Positions 24,539 through 33,252 of a DNA stretch of 64,000 nucleotides are shown one piece after another. Origin of the DNA: Marinibacterium sp050389775 (GTDB taxonomy: Bacteria; Pseudomonadota; Alphaproteobacteria; Rhodobacterales; Rhodobacteraceae); contig NZ_CP177144.1 in NCBI RefSeq assembly GCF_050389775.1, forward strand, positions 1,116,001-1,180,000, written 5' to 3'. Position 1 is the stretch's first letter. Every line of letters starts with the position of its first letter. Made by a program: the position numbers and the translations under genes. The notes under the pieces were generated by a model. It was not told the origin of the DNA. It saw nothing but the letters and a program-made list of their open reading frames with translations, and did not search any database.

Positions 24539-25132
24539 TCAGATATCCTTGCGCGCGCGCAGCGCGGCGGAAATCGTGCCGTCGTCCAGGTAATCCAGCT
24601 CGCCGCCGATCGGCACGCCCTGGGCCAGCGAGGTCAGCCGGACCTGGCCTTCCAGCTGGTCGGCGATGTAATGCGCCGTGGTCTGGCCATCGACCGTGGC
24701 GTTCAGCGCCAGGATGACCTCGGAAATCGCCTCTTCGCCGATCCGGTCGATCAGCTGCGGGATGCGCAGGTCTTCGGGGCCGACGGCATCCAGCGCCGAC
24801 AGCGTGCCGCCCAGCACGTGATAACGGCCGCGGAACACGCCCGACCGTTCCATCGCCCACAGGTCGGCCACGTCCTCGACGACACACAGCTCGCCCGTCG
24901 CACGTTTCTCCGAGGCACAGATGTCGCAGATCTCGGCCGTGCCGACATTGCCGCAGCGCTGGCATTCGCGGGCCGTGGCCGCGACGTCCTGCATCAGGTC
25001 GGCCAGCGGGGTCAGCAACAGCGCCCGCTTGCGGATCAGGTGCAGCACCGCCCGACGGGCCGAGCGCGGCCCGAGACCGGGCAGCTTGGCCATCATCTCG
25101 ATCAGCGCATCTATGTCACGGGTCGAGGACAT
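24539..25132 (-). CDS. recR: Recombination mediator RecR
   Basis: DNA-gap repair protein that works with RecF/RecO to load RecA. The 197-residue product has the helix-hairpin-helix region (LPGLGPRSARRAVLHLI), a four-cysteine zinc finger with C57, C60, C69 and C72, a TOPRIM domain (LCVVEDVADLWAMERSG onward, with GGTLSALDAVGPEDLRI) and the C-terminal helix after LAQGVPIGGELDYLDDGT. Length and order are standard. It is last in the dnaX-[two exported proteins]-ybaB-recR series, 13 bases after ybaB. Confidence 0.97.
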   Translation of the reverse strand: MSSTRDIDALIEMMAKLPGLGPRSARRAVLHLIRKRALLLTPLADLMQDVAATARECQRCGNVGTAEICDICASEKRATGELCVVEDVADLWAMERSGVFRGRYHVLGGTLSALDAVGPEDLRIPQLIDRIGEEAISEVILALNATVDGQTTAHYIADQLEGQVRLTSLAQGVPIGGELDYLDDGTISAALRARKDI

Positions 25133-25145
25133 GGGATCATCCGCC

Positions 25146-25490
25146 TCAGAACGGCAGTTTCATGTCCTTGGGCAGGCCCAGGCTTTCGCTCAGCTTGACC
25201 ATCTCGGCCTGCTGCGCCTCGGATGCCTTGGACTGGGCGTCCTTGATCGCGGCCAGGATCAGGTCCTCGACCACTTCCTTGTCGTCGCCGCCCAGGATCG
25301 ACGGATCGATGTCCAGCGATTTCAGGTCGCCTTTCAGCGAAGCCGTGACCTTGACCAGGCCCGCGCCGGATTCGCCGTCGACGGTCATCTCGGCCATCTG
25401 CTCCTGCAGCTCGCCCATCTTGGTCTGCATGTCCTGCGCGGCCTTCATCATCTTGGCCATGTCGCCAAGCCCGCCAAGTCCTTTCAGCAT
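25146..25490 (-). CDS. ybaB: YbaB/EbfC family nucleoid-associated protein
   Basis: Small DNA-binding dimer that compacts DNA, 114 residues from ATG 25490 (MLKGLGGLGDMAKMMKAAQD). This start is preferred to the ATG at 25505 because GGAG precedes it at eight bases and it matches the family N-terminus. The long helix KAAQDMQTKMGELQEQMAEM and central VKVTASLKGDLKSLDIDPSIL strands are typical, as is the LGLPKDMKLPF end. Its place between dnaX and recR is the classical one, although two extra genes separate it from dnaX here. Confidence 0.95.
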   Translation of the reverse strand: MLKGLGGLGDMAKMMKAAQDMQTKMGELQEQMAEMTVDGESGAGLVKVTASLKGDLKSLDIDPSILGGDDKEVVEDLILAAIKDAQSKASEAQQAEMVKLSESLGLPKDMKLPF

Positions 25491-25612
25491 GTCTTTTGTC
25501 TCCATCTCAATTCGGGAATGCCTTGCAGAGGTGATAGGATCAGGCCGGGGCGGCGGCAAGGGGGCAGGGCCCCGGATCGCCCGTGGCTGCCGGCCCCGCC
25601 GCCTGCTGCCGG

Positions 25613-26245
25613 TCAGAACAGCCGGATCGTGGCGGGATAGACCGCGCCTTTCAGCGAAAGCTCGCCGTCGATCGTGTCGCCGAAGGAATAGGTCATGTCG
25701 CCGTTCAGCGTGTACCAGCGGCTGCTGTCCATCTTCATGCGGTTGAAGACGCGGATGCCCGGGCCCATCAGCATCAGGTGGTGGGTCTGGTTGCAGGTGG
25801 CCTTGCCCGGTGGCTGGAAGGAAATGCAGCCGGCCACGTCGTTCACCGCCTCGACGGGCATGTTGAGGATGCGGTTGCTGTATTCGCCGGCCGTCCCGTC
25901 ACCGGCCCGGCCCTCGCCCAGTTCGACGCGGATGATCTGCTGTTGCGACAGGGCGCGGAACAGGATCTGGCTGCGCACATCCGCGCTGCCCGATGTCGCC
26001 CCGGCCTTCAGCGCCATGTTGCGCACGACCGGGCTGACCGAACACATCAGGTCCTCGAAGGCAAAGAGCTGGTCCAGCGGATCGGCCTCGGGCGCCACCA
26101 GCAAGGACATCAGCTGGCGGGTCTCGTCGCGGGTGAAATCGTTCATCTGTGCGCATTGCGCCTGGGCGCGCAAGGGCGGCGCGGCCAGCAGCAGGGCCGC
26201 GATCAGCAGGGCGGTGAAACGGGTCATTATGGTCAATCGGGTCAT
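25613..26245 (-). CDS. Exported four-cysteine protein, paralogue B
   Basis: Unrecognised secreted protein of 210 residues from ATG 26245, where GAGG gives the best ribosome site. Signal peptide: MTRLTIMTRFTALLIAALLL with cleavage near AQAQ. It is a paralogue of the gene just upstream: both have a Cys soon after cleavage, the segment PLDQLFAFEDLMCS (paralogue A: ALDQLYAFEELQCS), then AGCISF (A: QGCMSF), a fourth Cys shortly after, and both end with P-A-x-I-x-L-F. Four shared cysteines suggest two disulfides. It lies between dnaX and ybaB, an insertion into a normally tight cluster. Function is unknown. Confidence 0.75.
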   Translation of the reverse strand: MTRLTIMTRFTALLIAALLLAAPPLRAQAQCAQMNDFTRDETRQLMSLLVAPEADPLDQLFAFEDLMCSVSPVVRNMALKAGATSGSADVRSQILFRALSQQQIIRVELGEGRAGDGTAGEYSNRILNMPVEAVNDVAGCISFQPPGKATCNQTHHLMLMGPGIRVFNRMKMDSSRWYTLNGDMTYSFGDTIDGELSLKGAVYPATIRLF

Positions 26246-26256
26246 GAAACTGGTCC

Positions 26257-27000
26257 TCAAAACAGGCCGATCCAGGCCGGGAAGGCCAGGCCGCGGAAGG
26301 TGATCGTGCCGTTCAGCCGATCGCCGTGGTCATAGGTGAAACTGCCGAATGTGTTGACGTTGCCGTGGGTGATGCTGATGTCGACCCCGTTGCCGAACAC
26401 GGTGCCCAACGACGTTGTCGAACATGTGCGGGTGTCGTGAAAGCTCATGCAGCCCTGGGCCGGGTCGCGAAACAGGATCGGCAGGGATTCGGTCGGATAT
26501 TGCTCCAGCCGCCCCAGGTGCTCTTCGCCGGGTTCTTCCGGGGCCTGCAGGTGGATGACCAGCACTTCCTTCTCGAAAAGCGCCCGGCTCAGGACCTGGC
26601 TGCGGATCACCGGGTTCTGCGACAGCCCGGCGGTGCGCAGGGCCAGTTCCCGCACGCCGGGCTGGTCGGAACATTGCAGCTCCTCGAAGGCATAGAGCTG
26701 ATCCAGCGCGGTCACCTCCGGCGAGATCATGTCGGCCAGCAGGGCCGAGGCCTGTTCGCGCGACAGGGTGATCATCGCCTCGCAGACCTGCGCCGAGGCC
26801 GCCCCGGGCAGGGCCAGCCCGGCCACCAGAAGGGCCGTGGCCGCCCGATGCGCGGCGCGGCGCCGGGCGGAGCGCGTTGGATTGGATGGGGAGAAACGGC
26901 GGGCGAAAAAGGGCGGGTAAAAGGGCACGGCAGACAATCCGAAGCAAAACGACAGATGAACAATTGCGAACAAGGTTAACCGATGCCCTGTTCTTTTCAA
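26257..27000 (-). CDS. Exported four-cysteine protein, paralogue A
   Basis: Unrecognised secreted protein, up to 247 residues. The N-terminus is uncertain: the start given is a TTG at 27000, but the signal peptide proper appears to be RRRAAHRAATALLVAGLALP with cleavage at ASA/QVCEAM, so a later start is possible. Mature features are four cysteines in QVCEAM, ELQCSDQ, QGCMSF and RTCSTT, and a C-terminal beta-rich part (NTFGSFTYDHGDRLNGTITF) ending AFPAWIGLF. It shares these with paralogue B, whose start lies 11 bases downstream, so the pair is a tandem duplication in one transcript, between dnaX and ybaB. Confidence 0.72.
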   Translation of the reverse strand: MKRTGHRLTLFAIVHLSFCFGLSAVPFYPPFFARRFSPSNPTRSARRRAAHRAATALLVAGLALPGAASAQVCEAMITLSREQASALLADMISPEVTALDQLYAFEELQCSDQPGVRELALRTAGLSQNPVIRSQVLSRALFEKEVLVIHLQAPEEPGEEHLGRLEQYPTESLPILFRDPAQGCMSFHDTRTCSTTSLGTVFGNGVDISITHGNVNTFGSFTYDHGDRLNGTITFRGLAFPAWIGLF

Positions 27001-27153
27001 CTCATCCTTGCATTCGCTGGGGCCCGGTTGTCCCGGGGGCGGCGCGCCGCACCCGCCACGCCACGCCGCCTCTGCGCCGTTCGCGCCCGGTCACCCGTCG
27101 TGCCAGGGAGCCCCGGCCGCCGTCGCCCACCGTCGAAACGGCGCGCCACGCTG

Positions 27154-27179
27154 CTGCTTCTTTCTCTTTGAAAATATCC
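27154..27179 (-). repeat. Dispersed 26-bp element, copy 2
   Basis: A perfect match to the consensus of the four-copy element on the minus strand. It starts 71 bases after the dnaX stop, in dnaX orientation, and is preceded by GGCCGG like copies 1 and 4. It lies before paralogue A. Confidence 0.85.
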
Positions 27180-27249
27180 GGCCGACCACCGGCCAATGGC
27201 GGGCCGCCTCAGAACAGGGCGCGCCCGGCACAGCCATGATCGCCCGGCC

Positions 27250-29028
27250 TCATTCGTCTTCGAACGGGTCCCATTCCTCGCTGACCTCGGGCAGGGCCTC
27301 GGTCTCGGCCACGGCCGTCAGCTGCGCCCGGGTGCGGATTTCCAGGATCTTTGCCTCGGGGAAATGTGCCCGCACGGCGCGCATCATCTCGGTCTCTTCC
27401 GCCTCGGCCTCCATGGCCAGCTTCTCGGCATCGCGCAGCTCGGCAATCGTCGGTGCGCCGCCCTCGCTGGTCACGATCACCGCCCAGCGATTGCCCGTCC
27501 AGCTCTGCAACTTGCCGCCAAGCCGTTGCGCCAGGTCGTTGGGCGCGCCCGGCGCCGGGCAGAACTCGATCCGCCCGGGTGAATAGGACACCAGCCGCAC
27601 GCCCGTCTCGACCTCGACCAGCAGCTTCACGTCACGGTTCGACCGGATCAGGTCGACCACCCGTTCGAAGGTTGCGTAATGGGCCAGCGCCGCTTCGGTC
27701 TGCAGCGCCCGGGCCGCGGCCGGGCCGGCGCCGCCGGAGGACCGGGCCACGGGAGAGGATCCGCCCTGCGATCCGCCGGTCATGCCCGCCCCGGCGCCCG
27801 TGGGCGCCCCGCCGTTCGGCCCGTGCCCTGCGCTGCCCTGCGAAGGCGGCGGCCCGCCCACCGGCCCGCCGGCGTCCTGGATCCGCCGCACCAGTTCCTC
27901 GGGCGAGGGCAGGTCGGCCACGTGGGTCAGGCGGATCACGGCCATTTCGGCGGCCATCATCGCGTTCGGCGCGGCGGCGACCTCTTCCAGCGCTTTCAGC
28001 AGCATCTGCCACATCCGGGTCAGCACCCGCATCGGCAGCGCCTCGGCCATCGCCTGGCCCCGCGCGCGTTCGTCCGGCCCCACGGTCGGGTCTTCGGCCG
28101 CGTCCGGGGTGATCTTGACCACCGACACCCAGTGGGTGATCTCGGCCAGGTCGCGCAGCACGGCCAGCGGGTCGGCCCCGTCGGCATATTGCCCGCCCAG
28201 TTCGGTCAGCGCCCCGGCCGCATCGCCGCGCAGGATCATGTCCATCAGGTCCAGCACGCGGCCCCGGTCGGCCAGCCCCAGCATCGCCCGCACCTGTTCG
28301 GCCGTCGTCTCGCCGGCCCCGTGGGAAATCGCCTGGTCCAGCAGCGATGTCGCGTCCCGGGCCGAGCCTTCGGCCGCCCGGATGATCAGCCCCAGCGCAT
28401 CCTCGGCGACCTGGGCGCCCTCGGCCGTTGCGATCCGCGTCAGCAGCCCGGCCATGTCCTCGGGCTCGATCCGGCGCAGGTCGAACCGCTGGCACCGCGA
28501 CAGGACCGTCACCGGCACCTTGCGGATCTCGGTGGTGGCAAAGATGAATTTCACATGGGCGGGCGGTTCTTCCAGCGTCTTCAACAGCGCGTTGAACGCG
28601 CTGGTCGACAGCATGTGGACCTCGTCGATGATGTAGATCTTGTATCGCGCCGAGGCCGCCCGGTAGCGCACCGAATCGATGATCTCGCGGATGTCGCCGA
28701 CACCCGTCCGGCTGGCCGCGTCCATTTCCAGGACGTCGACATGGCGGCCTTCCATGATCGCCTGGCAATGTTCGCATTGCCCGCAGGGCTCGGTCGTCGG
28801 CCCGCCGGTGCCATCCGTCCCGATGCAGTTCATCCCCTTGGCGATGATCCGGGCCGTCGTCGTCTTCCCCGTGCCCCGGATGCCCGTCATGATGAAGGCC
28901 TGGGCGATGCGGTCGGCCTCGAAGGCGTTCTTGAGGGTCCGCACCATGGCATCCTGGCCGACGAGGTCGGCAAAGGTCTCTGGGCGGTACTTGCGGGCGA
29001 GCACCTGGTAGGCGGGCTGATCGGTCAT
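27250..29028 (-). CDS. dnaX: DNA polymerase III subunit gamma/tau
   Basis: Clamp-loader ATPase and replisome organiser. The Walker A loop is GIRGTGKTTTARI (49-61), zinc ligands are C68, C82, C85 and C88, Walker B is YIIDEVHML, and sensor 1 follows at FIFATTEIRKVP. The AAA+ and collar domains fill residues 1-370; a Gly/Pro/Ala/Ser-rich linker (about 385-445) leads to a C-terminal tau-like region ending EEWDPFEDE. Length of 592 matches alphaproteobacterial tau. The ATG at 29028 follows AGGATG. The SRP RNA gene is upstream on the same strand, and the gene heads the cluster leading to ybaB and recR. Confidence 0.96.
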   Translation of the reverse strand: MTDQPAYQVLARKYRPETFADLVGQDAMVRTLKNAFEADRIAQAFIMTGIRGTGKTTTARIIAKGMNCIGTDGTGGPTTEPCGQCEHCQAIMEGRHVDVLEMDAASRTGVGDIREIIDSVRYRAASARYKIYIIDEVHMLSTSAFNALLKTLEEPPAHVKFIFATTEIRKVPVTVLSRCQRFDLRRIEPEDMAGLLTRIATAEGAQVAEDALGLIIRAAEGSARDATSLLDQAISHGAGETTAEQVRAMLGLADRGRVLDLMDMILRGDAAGALTELGGQYADGADPLAVLRDLAEITHWVSVVKITPDAAEDPTVGPDERARGQAMAEALPMRVLTRMWQMLLKALEEVAAAPNAMMAAEMAVIRLTHVADLPSPEELVRRIQDAGGPVGGPPPSQGSAGHGPNGGAPTGAGAGMTGGSQGGSSPVARSSGGAGPAAARALQTEAALAHYATFERVVDLIRSNRDVKLLVEVETGVRLVSYSPGRIEFCPAPGAPNDLAQRLGGKLQSWTGNRWAVIVTSEGGAPTIAELRDAEKLAMEAEAEETEMMRAVRAHFPEAKILEIRTRAQLTAVAETEALPEVSEEWDPFEDE

Positions 29029-29293
29029 GAGACATCCTTGGGCCGGGTCGCGCGCAGGCTACCGGGTCGGCCGGGGGAACCGCAAGCACCCGCCGGTGTT
29101 TATCGCGGCCTTCCGGCCCATCGCCGGGCTTGCCCGGCCCGGTCCGAGGCGCTATGGCTGGTCGCGCCGCAAGGGGGCGGCACCCGGGTCCGCGGACAGC
29201 TGTATCGGCACCTCCTGACAGACGGACGACATCCAATCGGTTGATCTCCAGCCCGGCCGGCGGACCATCGGGCATGACGTGAGGGATACCGAA

Positions 29294-30940
29294 ATGCCGG
29301 ATCAATCCACCGATTCCACCCAACATCTGCGCCGCGAGGCCAAGGCCCTGCGCCAGGCCTTTGACCGGGGCGATGCCGCGGCCGTGGCCCGCGTGCAGGC
29401 CGTTCTGCCCGGGGCCGAGGCCCTGCGCCACGCCGATGCGCTGCATGTCATCGCCCGCGAGGCCGGGCATGACAGCTGGCCCAAGCTGAAATTCGCCAAC
29501 GAGGCAGCGGCGCTCGTCCGCGCCGAGAAATCGGCGCGGCTCGCCGCGGCCCTGTTCCACGGGCGGGCCTGGGCCATCGAGGCCCTGCTGGCCGATACGC
29601 CCGACCTTGGGCGCGACAGCCTGGCCCTGGCCTGTGCCACCTATGACCTGGCCGAGGTCCGCCGCCGCCTGGCCGCCGATCCTGCGGCCGCCACCCGGGC
29701 CGAAGACGGTCGCCGGCCCATCGCCGTGCTGGCCTTCTCGCGTTATCATCAATGCGGCGGGGCCGAGGCCGACATGCTGGCCGTGGCCGATGCGCTGCTG
29801 GCCGCCGGGGCCGACGTCAACGACTCGATGCCCGACGAACATGGCCACGGACCCCTGCCGGTGCTCTACGGGGCGATCGGCCATGGCAACAACATGGCCC
29901 TGGGTGAATGGCTTCTGGATCATGGGGCGGATCCCAACGACAACGAATCGCTCTACCACGCGACCGAGCTGGGCCATCGCGGCGGGTTGCGCCTGTTGCT
30001 GGCCCATGGCGCCCGACCCGAAGGTACCAACGCCCTGCTGCGCGCGCTGGATTTCGATGATGCCGAGGCCGTGGCCCTGCTGCTTGCGGCCAAGGCCGGC
30101 GCGCAGCCCGATGAGGCAACGTCGGACCATGCGGCCGGCAGCCAGAGCCCGGGCAACCCCGGGGATGAAACCCCGTCGTCTGAGCAAGGCAATCCCGTCC
30201 TGTCCAATACCCAATCGGCCCCTCCATCCCCGTCCAGCCCCCAGCCGCCGCTGCTGACTGCCGCGCTGCACCATGCCGCCCGGCGCATGTGTTCGGCCGA
30301 GACCGTGCGCCTGCTGCTCGACCATGGCGCCGATCCGTCGGCCGTGGCCTTCGGCCATACGGCCTATGCCATGGCGCGCATCCATGGCAACGCGCCGGTG
30401 GCCCAGGTCATCGCCGAGGCTGGCGGTGACGTGACCCTGTCCGCGGCCGAGGCCCAGCTGGCCCGGGCCGCCGACGGTCCCGTCGCGCAGGGCGACTGGA
30501 TCGACATGGACAAGCTCTCCCGCGAAAGCCGCCGGCTGCTCTGCCGCCTGGCCGGCCGGCCGGGCGCATTGCCCCAGATCCGCCGGCTGGTCGAGATGGG
30601 CTTCGATCCCAATGTCACCGACGAATCCCGCCTGCCGCCCCTGCAACTGGCCGGGTGGGAGGGCCTGCCCGAGACCTTTGCCTACCTGCTCGACCAGAAG
30701 CCCGACCTCGGCCATGTCAACGGCTTCGGCGGCACGGTCTTCGGCACCATCCTGCACGGCGCCGAAAACTGTCCCGACCGGGCGTCGCGCGATCACCTGG
30801 CCTGCATGTCACAACTCCTTCACCACGGCGCCGCCCTGCCGCGGCAGGCGCTCGCCCAGGCCAATGACCCGGCGCTCGCGGCCTTCCTGGCCGATTGGGC
30901 CGAACGCCATCCGGGCCAGGTTGTCGACGACCCGACCTGA
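29294..30940 (+). CDS. Ankyrin-repeat protein with Ser/Pro-rich insert
   Basis: A 548-residue ankyrin-repeat protein, probably for protein-protein interaction; no signal peptide or membrane segment is visible. An N-terminal non-repeat region (LRREAKALRQAFDRGDAAAV and HVIAREAGHDSWPKLKFA) is typical of a bacterial ankyrin family. Repeats with ADALLAAGADVNDS, LLDHGADPNDNESLYHA, LLLAHGARPEGTNAL, LLLDHGADPSAVAFGHTAY and LVEMGFDPNVTDESRLPPL follow. Residues about 274-317 form a low-complexity Gly/Ser/Pro/Gln insert between repeats with no ankyrin character. GAGG precedes ATG 29294. It is divergent from dnaX. Target is unknown. Confidence 0.85.
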   Translation: MPDQSTDSTQHLRREAKALRQAFDRGDAAAVARVQAVLPGAEALRHADALHVIAREAGHDSWPKLKFANEAAALVRAEKSARLAAALFHGRAWAIEALLADTPDLGRDSLALACATYDLAEVRRRLAADPAAATRAEDGRRPIAVLAFSRYHQCGGAEADMLAVADALLAAGADVNDSMPDEHGHGPLPVLYGAIGHGNNMALGEWLLDHGADPNDNESLYHATELGHRGGLRLLLAHGARPEGTNALLRALDFDDAEAVALLLAAKAGAQPDEATSDHAAGSQSPGNPGDETPSSEQGNPVLSNTQSAPPSPSSPQPPLLTAALHHAARRMCSAETVRLLLDHGADPSAVAFGHTAYAMARIHGNAPVAQVIAEAGGDVTLSAAEAQLARAADGPVAQGDWIDMDKLSRESRRLLCRLAGRPGALPQIRRLVEMGFDPNVTDESRLPPLQLAGWEGLPETFAYLLDQKPDLGHVNGFGGTVFGTILHGAENCPDRASRDHLACMSQLLHHGAALPRQALAQANDPALAAFLADWAERHPGQVVDDPT

Positions 30941-31101
30941 TCAGAACAGGCGCGGTGCCCGCCGCCGCGCCTGTCCCCCTTCGATAGGGCGCAATGGTGA
31001 AAAATGCATTGAGACCCGGCCAGCGATCCGCCCGACTGCTGTGCCCCCAACGAAGACCCACATCCCCGCCCCTGCCCCACGCAAGGGCCCGCGCCGCCCT
31101 G

Positions 31102-31127
31102 CTGCTTCTTTCTCTTTGAAAATATCC
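31102..31127 (-). repeat. Dispersed 26-bp element, copy 3
   Basis: A perfect minus-strand copy of the four-copy element, about 85 bases after the 3' end of the SRP RNA gene and in its orientation. Here the downstream neighbour is the convergent ankyrin gene end, so the association is with the upstream transcript and not with a following gene. Confidence 0.85.
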
Positions 31128-31212
31128 CGGGGTGTCATCGCCACGCGCGCAACACCCCGAGAGCGGGTGCGCAGCATGGCCAAGGCAAGGCGAAACAAGA
31201 CAAGGGGAATAA

Positions 31213-31310
31213 GGTGAGAGGCTGGACAACGACCCAAGCGGGGCTCGTTACGGCTGCTTCCTTCCGGACCTGACCGGGTTGGCGAGGCGCTCGCCCGCGC
31301 CAACCTCTCG
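31213..31310 (-). ncRNA. ffs: Bacterial small signal recognition particle RNA (4.5S)
   Basis: RNA core of the signal recognition particle, which with Ffh targets nascent membrane proteins. The universal apical loop region GGTCAGGTCCGGAAGGAAGC is exact on the minus strand at about 31276-31257. The ends close with GAGAGGTTGG at the 5' side (from 31309) and CCAGCCTCTC at the 3' side (to 31216). The length of about 94-98 bases is right for the small bacterial form. It lies upstream of dnaX on the same strand across the ankyrin gene, as is frequent in alphaproteobacteria. Confidence 0.95.
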
Positions 31311-31316
31311 GCGGAT

Positions 31317-31345
31317 TACCTAGGCAGAACCGCGCCGGATTGCAA
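31317..31345 (-). promoter_or_regulatory. SRP RNA promoter
   Basis: On the minus strand TTGCAA (31345-31340), 17 bases, then TAGGTA (31322-31317). The distance from the -10 box to the mature 5' GAGAGG is seven bases, ideal for direct transcription start. The box pair resembles that of the tRNA-Met gene at 55363-55391. Confidence 0.6.
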
Positions 31346-31365
31346 TCCCCCCATGGGACGATCCG

Positions 31366-33252
31366 TCAGGGACGCAGCCGCAGCTCGAGGAACCCGTCCG
31401 AGTCCACCCCCAGCGGTTCGGCCGCCAGCTCTGTCACAAGATCCCCGGCTCCGGGCCCCGTGCGCACCCGCACCGTCCCGCCTGCCAGCCCGGCCAGCCG
31501 CCAGGGCGGGGCAAAGCCGTCCCCGCCGCCGCCCGACCGAAAGTGATCCGCGATGGCCCGGCGCAGCTCGATGGGCGGAACCTCCAGCGCGGCCGCCTCC
31601 GCGAGCCCCGGGAAGTTGCCCCCGCCGCCCGTCCGATAGCTGTTGGTCACCACGAGCACATCCGCATCCCCGGCCAGCGCCCGCCCGCCCAGCCGCAGGT
31701 CGCGCACCCGCCGCGCGCCCGGGTCCAGCAACCGCCCGGCGGCATCGAACCGCGCCGGCCGGGTGGGGTCGATGCCATAACGCAGCCCGTGCAGCACGTC
31801 GAAATTATACCCCGCCACGTCATCGCCCAGCAGCCAGCCATCCCCGCCCCCGGGCGGCAGGTGGCGGAACAGCCCGGCCGACATCTCCAGCCAGTCGGCC
31901 ACCTGCGCGCCGCTGACCCGCACCACCCGTAGCTCGTTGCGATAGGCATGCAGATCCGCCACGTGGCGCAGGGTCACCGGCCCCGCGGGCACATCGGTAT
32001 AGGCCAGCGGCCCGCCCCGGGCGCCGAACTTGCTCGGTGCCACGGCCGACAGGACGGGCAGGTGGTCCAGCCCGGCCGCGGCGATGGCCGGGCGCATGGC
32101 CGCCAGCTGGGCATCGGCGGTCAGGGCCAGGGCGTGGTCGGGCCCGAACAGGGTGAAATAGCTGTGCAGCCGCCGCGCCGCATGGCCGACCGGCCGGTCC
32201 AGCGCCGCCGTCGTGGCCCGGTGCGCCGGGGCCAGCCGCCGGACCAGCGCGGGGTCGGCGGCATCATCGGGCATGGGCGCCCGTAGGGCGGATCGGGCCT
32301 GGCCGATCCGCCACCCGCCCGCCGCCAGGTGCAGCGTCAGGTCGATGACCCCCAGGTGCGATCCGGCCGCGCCTGGCATCACCACCGGCGTGCCATGCAC
32401 CCGGCCGGTGTCGGCCTCCACATGGGCCAGGCCGGCATGGGCCGGCCCAGGCAGCAGCAGGTGGGTATGGCCGGCAATCACCGCATCCACCGCGCCCAGC
32501 CCGGCCAGGGGGATCACCGCATTCTCGGCCCCGGGCAGGGCATCGCCGCTGCCCAGCCCGGAATGGGCCAGCAGGATCACCAGGTCGCAGCCCCCGGCCT
32601 TCAGCCGCGCCGCCGCGCGCCGCACCGTATCGACCATGTCGGCCACGCCCAGCCGGCCGGCCAGGTGATGGGCGTTCCATTGCGCCGTCTGCGGTGGCAG
32701 CACGCTGAGCAGCCCGACGGTCACCGCCGCCCCGTCCGGCCCGGGCAGGGTCAGCCGCAGCTCGGCCCGCACGTCCGGCAACAGCCCGGCCAGCGTCTCG
32801 CCCCCTTCGGCCACCAGGTTCGAGCCGATCACCGGGCAGGGCGCCCGGCGCAGGATCGCGGCCAGCCGGGCGATGCCGAAATCGAAATCGTGGTTGCCCA
32901 GGCCGATGGCATCATAGCCCAGCTCGGCCATGGCCAGCATCATCGGATGGGCCGGCTCGCCATCCGGGCCGGGCGGGGGCGGGGGCGGGTGCAGGTCTTC
33001 CATCGGGGTGCCCTGCAGGCTGTCGCCATTGTCCAGCAACAGCACGGCATCGCCCCGGGCCCGGGCTTCGGCCCTGGCCGCCCGGACCAGGCTGGCCAGG
33101 TGCACCAGCCCGGTGCCCGGGGCCGGGCGATCGGTGAAATAATTATGCGCGCTCAGATGCATGTGCAGGTCGGTCGTGGCCAGGATACGCAGGCCGAACC
33201 GCCCGTCGCCGGGCCGGTCTGGTCCATCGTCCTGCGCCTGGGGGCGGATCAT
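31366..33252 (-). CDS. 5'-nucleotidase/2',3'-cyclic phosphodiesterase family enzyme (CpdB-like)
   Basis: Bimetal phosphohydrolase, 628 residues from ATG 33252, preceded by AAAAGG. Metal-ligand motifs of the N-terminal calcineurin-like domain are TTDLHMH (D28, H30), DNGDSLQG (D74, D77), GNHDFDFG (N120, H121), ILLAHSGLG and AGHTHLL. The C-terminal 5'-nucleotidase domain (about 350-560) has the substrate-binding NSYRTGGGGNFPG. The ILATTDLHMHLSAHNYFTD opening is that of CpdB rather than UshA. Unusually, no signal peptide is visible before the catalytic domain, whereas CpdB is normally periplasmic. It is divergent from nudC, also a nucleotide hydrolase. Confidence 0.85.
   Translation of the reverse strand: MIRPQAQDDGPDRPGDGRFGLRILATTDLHMHLSAHNYFTDRPAPGTGLVHLASLVRAARAEARARGDAVLLLDNGDSLQGTPMEDLHPPPPPPGPDGEPAHPMMLAMAELGYDAIGLGNHDFDFGIARLAAILRRAPCPVIGSNLVAEGGETLAGLLPDVRAELRLTLPGPDGAAVTVGLLSVLPPQTAQWNAHHLAGRLGVADMVDTVRRAAARLKAGGCDLVILLAHSGLGSGDALPGAENAVIPLAGLGAVDAVIAGHTHLLLPGPAHAGLAHVEADTGRVHGTPVVMPGAAGSHLGVIDLTLHLAAGGWRIGQARSALRAPMPDDAADPALVRRLAPAHRATTAALDRPVGHAARRLHSYFTLFGPDHALALTADAQLAAMRPAIAAAGLDHLPVLSAVAPSKFGARGGPLAYTDVPAGPVTLRHVADLHAYRNELRVVRVSGAQVADWLEMSAGLFRHLPPGGGDGWLLGDDVAGYNFDVLHGLRYGIDPTRPARFDAAGRLLDPGARRVRDLRLGGRALAGDADVLVVTNSYRTGGGGNFPGLAEAAALEVPPIELRRAIADHFRSGGGGDGFAPPWRLAGLAGGTVRVRTGPGAGDLVTELAAEPLGVDSDGFLELRLRP

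Noticed and set aside
27632..30796. A 1054-codon minus-strand open frame spanning the ankyrin and dnaX genes
   Set aside because: It runs antisense to the ankyrin gene and out of frame over dnaX. Both of those have clear family motifs; this one has none.
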